From positions 186,001 through 250,000 of the forward strand of contig QJNS01000105.1 in NCBI GenBank assembly GCA_004154925.1: a DNA stretch of 64,000 nucleotides, in the 5' to 3' direction. The position numbers were made by a program, and so were the translations under genes. Source of the stretch: Monosporascus cannonballus. Taxonomy: Eukaryota; Ascomycota; Sordariomycetes; Xylariales. Below the pieces are notes generated by a model that had not been told where the DNA came from, searched no databases, and saw only the letters and a list, made by a program, of their open reading frames with translations. Positions within the stretch are counted from its first letter, which is position 1; every line of letters starts with the position of its first letter. Positions 25,010-37,010 of this stretch are shown here, one piece after another.

Positions 25010-25600
25010 ATATTCGGTTTTTAAGTTATTTCGTATTTAAATTATTTTTATTTTAAGGAGCCCGATTATTTTTATTTAATTAATATTCCGAATTATAATT
25101 ATTATACCTGCCGTTAACGCCTATTTTATAACGTATTAATTATAAATTTGTTAATTAAAATTAGGGAGGAAAAAATACGTTTGCAGAAAAAATAATGCAA
25201 AATATAGAATTTTTTGATAACGTATTAAAAGGTTACTAAAAAGAAAATAAGGGAATTTATTAATCGGTTAAAACGTTTTTAATTATAATAAGATATTTTC
25301 GACAAAAAAACCTTTATAATCTTAAAAAAAAGATATAAGTTAAATTAATTAGAAAAATAGGAAAGGTTAAAAAAAAGCGTTATTATGTCGGAACGGAATA
25401 AGTACAGCTTATTTCGGAAATAAACGTTATCGTAAAGGTGTTTATTTTTTTTAACTGGAACGCCGTAAGGCTAAATTTAAGCAGGGGATCGTTATTGCTT
25501 ATAACCTTAACCGTATTAAAAACGGTTAATCAGGATTCTGGCGGTAAAACGTTTTAATTAGGTTTATCGTATTCGTTAAATAATTAAATGGTTTTTATAT
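25010..25600 (+). pseudogene. Antisense ORF of element 4
   Basis: Matches the antisense frame of element 2 (REEKIRLQKK, KKKIREFINRLKRF). Interrupted by TAA/TAG at the same kind of positions and by an apparent indel in the A-run near 25370. Confidence 0.5.
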
Positions 25601-26699
25601 ATTATTTTTATGTAAATATCTTTTTTATTTAATTAAGTATTGAATTTTATTTTTAATTATTTTAAAATTTAATATTTGTTCGATTTCGTATTCGTCAAAA
25701 TCTTTGTTAAATTCCAAATTTATTTTTAATAAGGCGTTTTTAGGTATTAGTTTAAATAAAAAAATATAAAAAACAAGGTATATTTTTATATTTTTAAGTA
25801 ACGATAATTAATAATTAATTTTTAAAATAATTTCTTTAATTTTAAACGGAGTAAAATTTTTAAAATTAAGTTTATTATTAAGTTTTTTCATTTTAATTTG
25901 TAAAATATTTAAAATTACGTTTTATTTTTGGCATAATAAGTAAACCTTATTTCCTTTTATTAAAATTAATTTTTTAATTTTTTTCTTATTATAATATTAA
26001 GTTATCCGTTATTAGAAAAATTATAATTCGTTTTAAAAACGGGTTTAAATTATTTTAATTTTTATTATTAATATTTTTGCTTTTAAAGTAATCGTAATAA
26101 TTTTTAATACTTTATTAAACGATTATTTAAGTCGTTTTATTTGTATATCGTATCCGTATATAACCATATAAGGAAATACGCCTATATTTTCGTTAATTAA
26201 TATATTATAAACGATTTATATTAATAATAAAAATTTTACTTAATTATTTTATTAATAATTAACGTAATTTCGCAAATATTATTTTAAAGTTTAATTTAAA
26301 TTTTTAATTTAATTATCCGTTTAAAAATAATATGTTATCGAAAATTTAAATTTAATATTAATTTATTTAAAAAATTAATATTAAATTTTAAAATAAATAA
26401 TATATTTCGGTTTAAAACGATTTTTTTAAGTATCCCATATTTATTAAGATATTATTTAATAAAGGCGTAAGTTAATTATTTTGCCATTATATTTTTTTTA
26501 AAAAATAAAAAATACTTATATTTAGTAAATTTATTAATAATTATTTATATTCTGTTATATTTAATTTTAATAATTAAATTTTTAAATGGAAATAAATTAA
26601 TAATAAAATTTTAAGTTATGGTATTTTATGTTTTATCCGGAATATTAATAAGTTGTAATAATCCGTAAGGCTTATAATATATTACCTTAATTTTGTTAC

Positions 26700-29040
26700 A
26701 AACGTTATAATTTTTAATAATTATTTTAACCATACGGCGTAACTTAGGGAAATCGTATTTTTTTTATAATTATCGGGTGGTTTTAAAAATTCCTTAATAT
26801 TTATATAATAAGTCCTTATGGAATTTTTTTACGAATTATTTTTATTAATTTTTGGGAATATAAATTTTGCTATAATATAATCATTAATTTTTAGGTTATC
26901 TTTTTAATTATTGGATTTTTTTTGTTTTTTTATATCGTAAAAATTCCGGAACCGTATTAAAAGTTTAGTAATTAATTTTTTTATTATTTTATACAAATAT
27001 ATAATTTTATCTTTATTATATTATAATATTTATATGTTTTTTTTGGGAATTTTGGAATCGCAATCTTTTTTACGATTAAAAATATTTGTTTGGATATTTT
27101 CCTTTTTTTTAATATAATATATTTTAAAATTAAATCTAAATAAAAAAATTTATTATTTTTTATATTGTTTATTTAATTTTTGGGCTTTTATAAATTGCGT
27201 AAAATATTTGTAATTAAAGTAAATATTAAAAGGTTTTTTTATTCCGTTAAGGAAAAGTTTTTATTTTTTAAAAATATTAATAATTATTAATAACTTTTTG
27301 TCGTAAATCTAATATTTAAGTTTTGCATTTCGGAATACTTTAAAATAATATGTTATTAAGTATTATTTGCCGTTATTTTTTTATTATTTTAAAATTGCGC
27401 CCAAGGTATATTTTGAAATATTTGTTTTTAATCGTTTCGTTTTATTTAAATTTAATATTTTTATAATAAATTTACTGGTAATTATTTTTTTTAATTCCTG
27501 GAACGTTTTTTTTACTTTTTTTAAAAATTCGAATTTTTTTTTAACGTATTTTTTAATGGTAAATTTCGTTAAAAGCCTAATTATATTTTTATATTCCTTA
27601 ATTAGGCCGCGTACGTAATCCGTAAATTTTAAGATTTATTAAATATTTATAATGGTCGTCTTATTAAAAATAAGCTAATCCTTAATTATTTTTAATTTAG
27701 AACGGTAAATTTAAATTTATTTTAATATAAAAATACATCCTAAAAAATCCAATTTTTAAATATGTTATATATTCTTAATAAGGTTAATTCGAATATTAGT
27801 TTCGTTTAAAATTTTAAGTATTTAAACGATATGTTTTTTATATTTTTTTAGGATTTCGGAATAAATAAGGATATCGTCGAGATAAACAAATACGAATTTA
27901 TCCAAAAATTATCAGAAGGTAATTATTATTAAATTTTGGAAATTAACAGGAACGTTAATAAATCCCATAAATATTATTTTATATTCGTAAAATTTATATA
28001 TTATTTTAAATACCGTTTTTTATTTTTTTTGGCTATTTTGATATAGTAATAGCTATTACAAAAATTAAATACCGTAAATTATTTAACTTTATTAATATTT
28101 TCCTTTAAGGTATTTATAAAAATTAAGGAATATCCGTTTTTAATTATAATATTATTTAATTATTTATAGTTAATTATTTTTCGGTATATAAAATTTTCGT
28201 TTTTATTAATTTTTTATTTTTTATTTTTGATTTTTGATATTATAAAAACTAGATATTTAGTAAAAAAATTAAAAAGTTAAATATATCCTTTTTTCAAATT
28301 TAATTATATATTTTTTTATAAAACTTTTAACTTTTTTAAATTTATGTAATAAATTTTGTAAAACTTAAAATAATATTTTTTTTAATAAGTATCCGATAAT
28401 CCTATTAACCGTATAACGATAATTCGTAATTTTCTTTATCCTTAAATAATTTCTTAAATTTTTAATATTCCGGAAATACCGTAAAAATCTAATTAAAAAC
28501 TCGTATTTCCTTAATAACATAACAAATTTCTCGATTATTTTTTATTTAATATTTCGTCCTAAAAAATATTTGCTTTTTTTAATTAATCCGTAAATTATTA
28601 AAATAAAATTAAAGTATTTTTAAAATAATATCATATCCGGAAATATTAATAATATCCAGTAAAACGTATTTTTAATATTTTTAAATTTATATTGGAAATT
28701 TTTCCGTTTTTCGAAAATTCGTTTATTTTTATAAGTAAATAAATTATTATTTATTATACGTAACTTATAAAACTTTAATTTATATTTTTAAAAAATTTAA
28801 TATTTTTCCGTTATTACGGAAAAAATAAAATTACTTTTTATTCCAGAATTAATTATGGCTTTAAATATTTTGCCTTTATATCAAAAAAAGATTTTAATTT
28901 GGTTATACGTTTTTTTCGTTATTTCGTATAAGGTTTTATTAATTAAGGTTTTTCGATATTTTAATTTCGAAAATCTCGGTAATTTTTTGATTTTTGATAC
29001 CGTCCGGCTTAAGCAAATTTCCATTTACAAACTTTTTTAA
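26700..29040 (-). pseudogene. Pol core of element 4 (protease, RT, RNase H)
   Basis: Runs from the protease region near 29040 to the RNase H region near 27370, with the intact Y-L-D-D box at 27884-27873. Integrase remnants lie further left, to about 25600. The plus-strand open frames at 27367-27618 and 28855-29040 are shadows of RNase H and protease. Confidence 0.78.
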
Positions 29041-29799
29041 TAATATATTTAATATATTAATCGTTTTTATACCGGAACCATATTTTCTTGCCATATTTGT
29101 ACTAAGGTTTCAAAACTGGATTTTTTTTAACTTATTTTTTGGTTTTGTATTTTTTGGGTTATAAAAATAAAAAAGTAATTTTTTAAAGGAAATATTCTTA
29201 TATTTAGGAATTTATGTTAAACGTAAAATATCGGAAAATAATATAAATATCTTTGTAATATAGTTTTTTAATTCCGTTTTAACTTAAAGTATATATAATA
29301 AGATTTTAAATATTTTGGTTATCGTAAAATTTTTATGTATTGGCATTTATTATTTAATTCGATAAAGGTCTTATTATTTTATCCGGGTTAAAAATTATTA
29401 TTTTTTTTGGTTCGAAAATAAACGAAATAATTATTTTAATAATAAGCAATAAAATATAATAAGTTATAAAGGCTTACCGATAATATTTTTTGGTAAATAA
29501 TACATTTTAGGAATTTATAAAATTCCGGGGATAATTATTTATAATTACTGGTATTTGGTCGAAATTAACCGTCCTTTATATGCATTTTATATTTCTGGGA
29601 ATTAAAATAATATTAATATCTTAACCTTATGGTTATTTTAAAAATTGTTTATCTTACGTAATATTTATAGGTTTTAATCTTAAAATTTTAGCAAATTGGA
29701 TAATTTTCGTACTTTAGGATATTATTCAAAATTTAAGTAATTATGGTAATAATAAATTTTGGCTAAAAAAAAATCGAATTAACTTTTTTTTTCTTTTTT

Positions 29800-30850
29800 T
29801 TTGCCTTATTGTTAATTTTTTATTTAGTTATTTTAACTTTTTTCTGGGGTTAAGGAATTTTTTTTTCTTAAAATTCCTTTTGGCAGAAAAACGGTATTTG
29901 CTTTTAAAATATCCTTTTTTACCATAATTAAAACATTTTATTTTAAACTTATTTTTCTTAGGTTTTTTCGAAGCAGAATTCGTTTCCTTTTAAGGTTTAT
30001 TTTTATCCTTTTTAATTCGGTTATTAAAGCCTTTATCGTTACTTTATTTGCCAGTTTTTTTTTTCGAAATACCAATTAAAAGTATAACGGTTAATAATAA
30101 TAACCTTATCGGTATATTTTGCAAAAAATCCCATTTTGGGTTCCATATATATTTTATCCTTAATTTAAGGCTTTAAGCCGTTATAATAAAAATAAAATAA
30201 CGTACTTTCGGATAAATTTAAAATAATTACTAAATAATTAAATTTGGTTATATATTTAAACGTTAACTTAATTTAACGAAAAAAATAAAATTATTTAATT
30301 ACATATTATTTCTTATTAAAATTTCCGAATAAGGCCCGTATTTATTCTTTAAAATAACCGTATTTATCAAAAATATAATTAATAAAATTTAAAAATTTCT
30401 TTAAATATTTTTCAAAATAATCCGTTAAAATAAGTTCGAATTATTTCCGGATTCGTCCGGTTAATAACTAAAAGATAATTATTACTTTTTAATAATTTTC
30501 CGTTAAAAAACTTTCGTAAAACTTAAGGTAAAATCTGGCCTAAACCAAAAATCCATTAAGGTTTTTTAATCTATCGTAAAACTTAGGGAAAATTAGCTTA
30601 TAACCCTTAACGTTTAATATTCCGTAATAACCAAAACGTGGAATAATTTTTTCCCGTATCCGGTTTGCGTTAAATAATAATAAAATTAAAGTTTTTTCTA
30701 ATATTTATTTTATATTTAACGAAAATAATTGGTAACCAGCCCCTTAATTTTGTCTTTTTAAAAAGCCAAATTATAAAAAAGCCGGTTTTTTTTCTTTAAC
30801 GAACCAAATATTCTCCTTTTTTAGGCTTTTAATCTCTTAAACCAAAAAAT
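29800..30850 (-). pseudogene. Gag of element 4
   Basis: Aligns with the gag of elements A, 2 and 3. The zinc-knuckle region is near 29950-29900 and the 5' coiled-coil start near 30840. Broken by stops. Confidence 0.7.
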
Positions 30851-31254
30851 CTAATTATTTTTCTATAATAAACTTTCTTTTTTTAATTAAACGTTTTAAT
30901 ACGTTTTTTTTTATTTTCCAGCCAAATATTCTTTTTCCTTTTTATTTATTTTATCTTTTTACACCTTAATTATTTCCCTTATAGGTAAAAGTTATTACTA
31001 AGGTTAAAAAAAAAGGCCTCCTTAAAATTTAATAATAAAAAATACTATATTATTTATTAATTAAAAAAAATTTTTAATAAATAATAAATCGTTTAATCTT
31101 ATTATTAATCTTTTATTAATTAATAACGGAAATCGAATATATTATTTATTTTTTAAATATCGTCCTATATTATCGTTTATATTAAATTTAAAAAAACTTA
31201 TATTTAATTAAATTTTAAATTATTTATCGGTTATTAATTAAGAAATTATTAAAA

Positions 31255-31671
31255 TATAACGAACTTATTATATATTTATTTGGAAATATAAGTAATATCT
31301 AAAAAAAAATTTTAATTTGTAAGTAATAATAAAACGAAAAATAATTTAATAATTTATTCGTTAAAAAAATTTAAATACTTTTCCCTTAATTAAAAAATGG
31401 TATAATTATTTTTGATTAAAAATTTAAATTAATAATTAAGGAATAAAACTAAGTAAATGCTATTTATATAAAAAACCGATTTATTATATATCTTAATTCT
31501 TAAAGTAAGTATGTTATAGATCTATATAATCTATATAATCTGGTTAAATTATTTAAATCATTTAGATCACGGAACAAACCAAGTTTCCCTATCCGGAATT
31601 TAACCGTGACAGGTTTGCGCTAGGCCTCAAAGGTAGGTTTCTTGGAGGCAGGAACCCTGGTTCCTGTAACA
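31255..31671 (-). repeat. 5' LTR of element 4 (417 bp)
   Basis: Starts TATAACGAAC and ends GGTTCCTGTAACA. Its outer third is hardly mutated, while the rest is AT-rich; the mutation load changes along one LTR. Confidence 0.93.
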
Positions 31672-31676
31672 AAAGG

Positions 31677-31829
31677 TAACTGCATTATTTTCTAATTAAG
31701 GGAAAAATACTTAAATCTCTTTAACGAACAGATCACTAAATTATTCCTCGCCCTATTGTTACCTGCAAATCAAGACCCTTTTCGGATACTGCTCATACCT
31801 CCAGGTGGATATATGACAGGTTCGTTACA
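31677..31829 (+). repeat. 3' LTR of element 3, right part (153 bp)
   Basis: Continues the LTR begun at 24151. It ends GACAGGTTCGTTACA and is followed by the CGAGA duplication at 31830-31834. Confidence 0.94.
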
Positions 31830-31834
31830 CGAGA

Positions 31835-32131
31835 TATGGTTCTTATCACAGGATTAAATATTGGCCGCCAAACAGTTCTAATAGTTCCTTCGACCTTTTA
31901 ATATTTTGCAAAAAAGTTTTTTTTCGAAATAGCGCGTATACGGCATAACTTCGAAACCAAACTAAAAAATCAACTTAATCAATTCGTAACGATTTTCAGT
32001 AGAAAATTTGATGCGTTTTCGAGGTCTGTCCGATATAGTTAAATATAATGCTATAACGCAAAGAAGGAAAAGAAATTAAGGATTTACTTTTTTTATCTTT
32101 GGGGACAAAGATCCTAGAAGGGAGGGAATAA
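31835..32131 (+). mobile_element. Residual 3' internal sequence of element A with polypurine tract
   Basis: Continues 17198-17317. Its last 45 bases match the end of element 3's internal region, and the purine run AGAAGGGAGGGAATAA (32116-32131) directly before the LTR is the likely polypurine tract that primes plus-strand DNA. The remainder is less AT-rich than the other elements and was not recognised apart from the antisense-ORF similarity. Confidence 0.7.
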
Positions 32132-32562
32132 TGTTACGTTCAAAAGGGACTTTACTAGGCCCAAAGGAGGCCCAGGAAGTTGGAGACGTTCGGGATCTCC
32201 ACTTTCCATCGGATAAACCTCGGGTTTCTGTCAATTTCCAAAGATACCAGGAAACTCGTGGACGACAAATACCATAATTTCTCGAAATCCCCAGAAACCA
32301 TAAAAAACATAAAGGATAAGAAGGATATATAAGGTTTGGGTTTCCTATGTAAATAGCCATTTACTTAATTTTTCGTTCCTTAATTATCAATTTAAGCTTT
32401 TAGCCAAAGGCAATTATACCGTTCTCTGATTAAGAAAGGAATACCTTAAAATCTCCTTAACGAATACATTAAATCATTCTTCGCCTTATTGTTACCTGCA
32501 AATCAAGACCCTTTTCGGATACTGCTCATACCTCCAGGTGGATGTATAACAGGTTCGTTACA
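32132..32562 (+). repeat. 3' LTR of element A (431 bp)
   Basis: Starts TGTTACGTTCAAAAGGG and ends AACAGGTTCGTTACA; TATA-like box near 32323-32334. Same length as the 5' LTR. Followed by CCGAC. Confidence 0.94.
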
Positions 32563-32948
32563 CCGACCATCACCTTACGTCCTGGTTTAGCAAGCTCGAT
32601 CACCTTTCCATCCTTATGGGGCTTGCCGCAGGTTATCACCTAAATTACGAGGTAAATAACGCTGTAGGCGTATGGAAAAAGGCGCTTAAGGTATCATAAT
32701 CGTTTCTCCCGGAAGGGTACACCGACATGATCATTTCGTATTCGATGAATGAACTTAAGCTGAAACGTGGGCATATGGCACAGTTTAAGTCGGGAAGGAT
32801 GCTAGCATAGGAATTATATCCGCAAACCAGTCGGCAGTACCATTTTGTGTACCTAGGTACCCTGTGGCCCGACGTCGTTAGGTTAAAGTACCGAAAGCAG
32901 GGCTAAGACCCAGTAATTCCTATACGGGAATATGGAATGGCTTCCTAA
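32563..32948 (+). pseudogene. Clr5/TPR-type protein, 3' part
   Basis: After the CCGAC duplicate (32563-32567), the frame of 5833-6612 continues at 32568 without any indel. It codes for a TPR-like helix pair (LSILMGLAAGYHLNYEVNNA), a W-K-K-A-L helix, then RQYHFVYLGTLWPDVV, a C-terminal signature I associate with fungal Clr5/TPR proteins. Stops at 32697 (TAA), 32814 (TAG) and 32904 (TAA) sit where Gln is likely; the natural end is probably TAA at 32946. Confidence 0.72.
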
Positions 32949-33226
32949 TACGAATTGATAATATGTTATTTTGCAAATAAAATCGAGTTATTTGAAAAGG
33001 ATGATATCTTTTAGGTACCGTGCCATAATGTTTAAAGCCTTTTATAATTATATCTATAATGTGGTACTAAGAAGCCAGTGTATTACGCCAGCGTAATATT
33101 TTCCATTTATCGTTTACGGATTATGAACCAAACGGTTTACGTACGGTTATTCCGTTTCACATAAAGCATCCCTATTATTACCGTTTTTTATATTCGGTAA
33201 TCTGAATATTCCTATACGGAATTAAT
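32949..33226. other. Stretch without recognised gene
   Basis: Moderately AT-rich, non-repetitive within the window. Nothing recognised on either strand. Confidence 0.5.
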
Positions 33227-33673
33227 TTATATCGTAATGCAGAAAAACACGGTGTATAAGGATGTACCTTGTCGGTCGGAATACGACACCATGTTTTTAA
33301 ACCTCGCGACTTTTCTGACAGTATATCTATAAACCTCGCCTCTATTCCGATACCGCTTATACGACAGCCTTTGCTTATCGCATTTGGCTTTCCTTCTTTT
33401 ATAGCTTATATAAGTTGCCCGCTTTAGATCTTTTGTTTTAGCCGGGACAATCGTAGTGGAATCGGTTGAAACTTGGTCGGCAGACGAGTTCGTTAGGTTC
33501 TGCTAATTTTCGGAAGTTCGCTTAATAACGCTTAAATGATGTTGGATAGCCAATTTCTTTCCCTTATTAAAGTATGCCCGAACAAATTCCGCCAAGGGTC
33601 TTGAAGATGGCGGTAATTCGTAATCGTCCGAATAAATTTGGTATAAGTTATAAACATTTAGCTTTCTCGACAT
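33227..33673 (-). pseudogene. Unrecognised gene, ~148 codons
   Basis: ATG at 33673 opens a frame with a single TAG in the middle (S-E-N-stop-Q-N-L) before TAA at 33229. The product begins MSRKLNVYNLYQIYSDDYEL, then a basic, Arg/Lys-rich second half (YKRRKAKCDKQRLSYKRYRN). It contains no membrane helix. The basic half could bind nucleic acid, but no family was recognised. Its composition and start codon make it a better candidate than neighbouring open frames. Confidence 0.45.
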
Positions 33674-34540
33674 TCTCTGATAACTTTTAATGCTTATACA
33701 GTTAATTAACCAAACGATATCGGTATTTGTAAATATGACGCTCCCGTCTAAAAGTTATTTCGGATTACTGCTTTTACCTGGATTTCGAATAAGGCCCTGG
33801 AAAAGCCATAATTAATTAAGGGTGCATCATAATAATATGGTATAAATACTGCCCATTCGTTATGTATAAAACTAACAATAGTTAAACCTATAAGGCAGTA
33901 CCAATCAAGCTAATAACCCGTTAATAAAACCATTGCAAAAAGGATATTACGAACGTTAGCTTTTAATCAAAATTTTTGATGTTAAAAGATTTAAGTATAT
34001 ATATTTCGCTTATATAACCCTTAAAATATGAACTAGGTGGCAGAAAGCCAAATAATTGGCAGCTGTAATCCCTATACCGATATCACAACCATAAACAGTT
34101 TTATTTTAATTATACATACCTGCCGAATTTATCGTGTAATGCCGATACGACCATATAAAAAATCACATAATATCTGTATTAAAATGTTATATTATTATTT
34201 TAACCGATAGGTAATACAAATTAATAATAGGCAATAAATATCGTTTAGGTAATTGGAGAACTTCGAAACCTTGCGAAGTTTCCCACTTTGGCTATACCTG
34301 CGGCCAGGCAGCTATGCCCAGGGGTCGGCAGCTTAACCAAAATTAACCGGGCGCAATCCGTTTCTTAGCCGCTAAGCCTAAATCTTTAATGTTAAAATTG
34401 GGCTGGGCTGTAACGGTTGCGGCCGTTTATCCCGTTAAGTGGGCTGGGAATATCCTGGAAAATTCCTGTAATTCATCTCCTTAATTTAATTGGTAGTTTT
34501 CCGACAAAGCGGTTACGCTAATGCAAAACAAGTTTTGGCG
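33674..34540. other. Stretch without recognised gene
   Basis: AT-rich up to about 34240, then a GC-richer patch (34270-34480). No convincing frame on either strand. Confidence 0.45.
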
Positions 34541-34811
34541 GCTTGCATATTTTAAATGGAATCGTATTAACGGGATTAATAGTGGTAAATTATTATCGTC
34601 TTTCGCGAATGGAAAGTGGATTCGCCGCCTTAAAGATATACTGCAGGCATTACGTTAAACAGAGAAAGTTTTATAAGATTTTATGTATTAAAGTAATATT
34701 GCTAATATTTATATTACTTATGAAAAGCGCAAATGCATGTCGTAAAAGCTTAAATACGCATCGCCATATTTATGGTTATATCGTACGCAAAAGTGGGTAA
34801 CATCTTTTATC
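34541..34811 (+). pseudogene. Weak coding-like stretch, unrecognised
   Basis: Two plus-strand frames look coding-like. One is fully open from 34543 to 34800 (85 codons, hydrophobic centre). The other, read through TAA/TAG, gives a basic protein (YFKWNRINGINSGKLLSSFA..). They exclude one another and neither was recognised. Confidence 0.2.
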
Positions 34812-34896
34812 GCGCTGGACTAACTCGATATTTTTAAAGGATATCTTAACCTTTTACCATAAAGTCGCAGCATTTGTACGAAGTTCCCGCGTTAAG

Positions 34897-37010
34897 TTAG
34901 GTCCTTTCGTTAAGCATTTCCGTATCACCTTTAATTATCAGCTTAATTAGCGTAGAAGTTATTATGGAGCTAGGCCAAGCGAAATATGGCCGGCACATAA
35001 AGGCTCTAGTTTTGGGATTAACAATTTCCGGAAATATCCAATCGGGGTTTTTGGCCACGCGTAGTTTCCCCCATACCCTTGCCACTGTTTTACGGTCCCT
35101 GGTTTATATGGCATATTCCAGCTCCTGCCAGAGCCCAAGTGTCCACGTTCCCGGAAAATGCTTGCTACCGAGCCCTTTAATATCTCCGTCGTTACAGTAA
35201 CCTGTATTTTTTCGAAAGTGGCCGAATTTTATCGTATTATCCAACGTCCGGTATTATTTTTCTGTTTCGAAAAAGCCTTATTCGCGTACGAACAGGATGG
35301 GAACGTCGTTCGCGTCCAAATATAAACGGCTTTTCCCGTGGCCGTTACATTCGTATACGAATATGGCCCGCCCGTTCTTTTTTTCCATAAAATTTCTTAT
35401 AACGGCAAAGCGTAAATCTTTGGCTCGCGTCCTTAGGTTTCGTTCGTTACGATCAAAATAAGATAGAAGATCGGCGAACTGATTTATGGTATGGTAAACG
35501 AAGATCTAGCTAAAAAAATGGTAAGGGAATTCGACTTGATCATCCGCCGGGGTTTTATTTGTAGGCAGCAAGCCAGTAACCTTATTAAACTTGGCCAGAA
35601 GTAAATCCATTATTTAATTAGGGATACCGCCGTCGAATATCGCCCGTATTAAGTTTTCTATTCCGGCTAGGTACGTTTTGACGAAACGGCAAAGTGCCAA
35701 AAGTAAATAGCATTATAAGTCAAGTTAAAAGATGGCCCCGTCTTTAGGCTTTCCAGTCGTTAAATAGGAGTAAGCAAAAAATCCGTATGGTTGTTTGGCT
35801 TGGATAAAAAGCTATTTAAGATAGCCCGCAACTACGTTGTTAACTTCCGTAAGCAAGGTATTACCGTCTTTTACAAGTCTTGGGAGGACTGCTGCCGTAT
35901 CTATAAAGGAATTTAGTTGTTAATTGTTATGCTAATTAGCAGTGAGCTCGGTATTACGAAAAACAAGACGTACTAGCTATCCTTCGTCCATACAAATGTT
36001 AATGCGATATGGTCAATTATAAGGCCTATACTTCCGTCGTCCAACGGAACAGTAAAACATCTTATGTTATATTCCCAATTTTTACGGATGACATGGTTTA
36101 TTTCGTTACGTCCGATTTATTGGATGGGCTCGATCAGGGGAGGAACTAAGTTTCGGAACGGAATAAAATTAATAAACTTGTGAATCCGATACCGGGTTTC
36201 GAATATCAAAAGTTCGTTCTCCCGAACGGTTATCTCTCGGTGGATTTAACTTTGTAGGGGCGAACCTTTTACAATCTCATTCGCCAGTTCGAATCTTTGG
36301 ACGACGCCGCCGATGTACTATTTTCCGTTAAGGCGTGCGCCGAAAGGGGAATTCTCCATAGAGAAAATTATCCCATTGCATTTTATTTTTAGTTGATTTT
36401 CCGAATCCGGCAGCGGGATCGGCCCGCTTTCCGTAATCTGAGCAAATAATGCGCGATTAAGACTGATACGAAAACTTAGGCAATACCGGATTATAAAAGT
36501 GGTGGAAGATATTAATTCGACCGATTGGGTAACTTTATTACATTTATAGATATATGTTATAATCGTAATATTAACTTTGCCTTTTAGTAAGAACTGGACC
36601 TTAGCTTCGTTTTTTGCTGTGATATTGGCCCGCATAACGTTAGCTTCGTTTTTCAAGATAAGTCCAAATCCTGGTATTCCGTCTCGAACTAAACGTATCG
36701 GTTTATTTCGGTACTCCCGGACGTACTTTGGGCTGCCAAATTGGTCTCCGTCGAATTGTTCGTAAGGGTTTATAAGGATTATGCCATATTCGTCGTAAAA
36801 AGTGCCAAGTTGTAAAATTTATGGATATTTAGTCATAAAATATTTGCATTAAGCGGATATACGTATTTTTGCTAAAGGATCGAGAATTACCTGTATCCCT
36901 CCATTGCCTATATTGGTCGGCCAAATGTCGTCGGAAAGCTAAGAAGCTATGTTATGTACTTAGGCCGGGAACAGATAAATAAATTCCCTAAGGAGTTATT
37001 ATTTAAAAAG
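34897..37010 (-). pseudogene. Six-hairpin glycosidase-like gene (GH125-like)
   Basis: A long minus-strand gene, seen in two consecutive frames with only TAA/TAG interruptions. The N-terminal half (about 37010-36010) has IWPTNIGNGG, YDEYGIILINPYEQFDG and ESGPIPLP and looks like a beta-sandwich. The C-terminal half (about 36010-34897) contains FDGGIPN, YECNGHGKSRLYLDANDVPI, GLGSKHFPGTWTLGLWQELEYA and PYFAWPSSII. This pattern (LDAN.VP; GLGS.H..G.W; FAWP) resembles (alpha/alpha)6 glycosidases, nearest GH125 alpha-mannosidases from memory, so the likely role was trimming alpha-linked sugars. The frame changes near 36010, either an intron or an indel. About 680 codons in total. The final TAA is at 34899-34897. 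Confidence 0.5.

Larger units (their letters stand above)
24414..31671 (-). mobile_element. Ty3/Gypsy element 4, innermost insertion
   Basis: A complete minus-strand element of 7258 bp, with LTRs at 24414-24829 and 31255-31671 and AAAGG duplications. The right LTR keeps the most GC at its outer end (..CCTGTAACA). Minus-strand order: gag (about 30840-29800), protease (about 29040-28800), reverse transcriptase with intact Y-L-D-D at 27884-27873, RNase H (about 27618-27367), integrase. Decayed throughout. As the innermost insertion it is the youngest of elements A, 3 and 4, yet it is also mutated, so RIP acted after it landed. Confidence 0.94.
17318..31829 (+). mobile_element. Ty3/Gypsy element 3, carrying element 4 in its 3' LTR
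   Basis: A plus-strand element with a 5' LTR at 17318-17733 (416 bp) and a 3' LTR split into 24151-24413 and 31677-31829 (263 + 153 = 416 bp). Without element 4 and one AAAGG copy it is 7249 bp. CGAGA duplications flank it. Gag, protease, reverse transcriptase, RNase H and integrase are all present in Gypsy order but decayed. It sits in the 3' internal region of element A. Confidence 0.94.
6613..32562 (+). mobile_element. Outer Ty3/Gypsy element A with nested insertions
   Basis: Bounded by two 431-bp LTRs in the same orientation (6613-7043, 32132-32562) and CCGAC duplications. Own internal sequence remaining: leader, gag, and pol up to the start of reverse transcriptase (7044-10068), a short 3' internal piece (17198-17317 joined to 31835-32131) and the purine-rich tract just before the 3' LTR. 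The rest of pol is missing, lost in a deletion that also removed the right end of element 2. Everything else between the LTRs belongs to elements 2, 3 and 4. It inserted into a Clr5/TPR-type gene. Confidence 0.93.
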
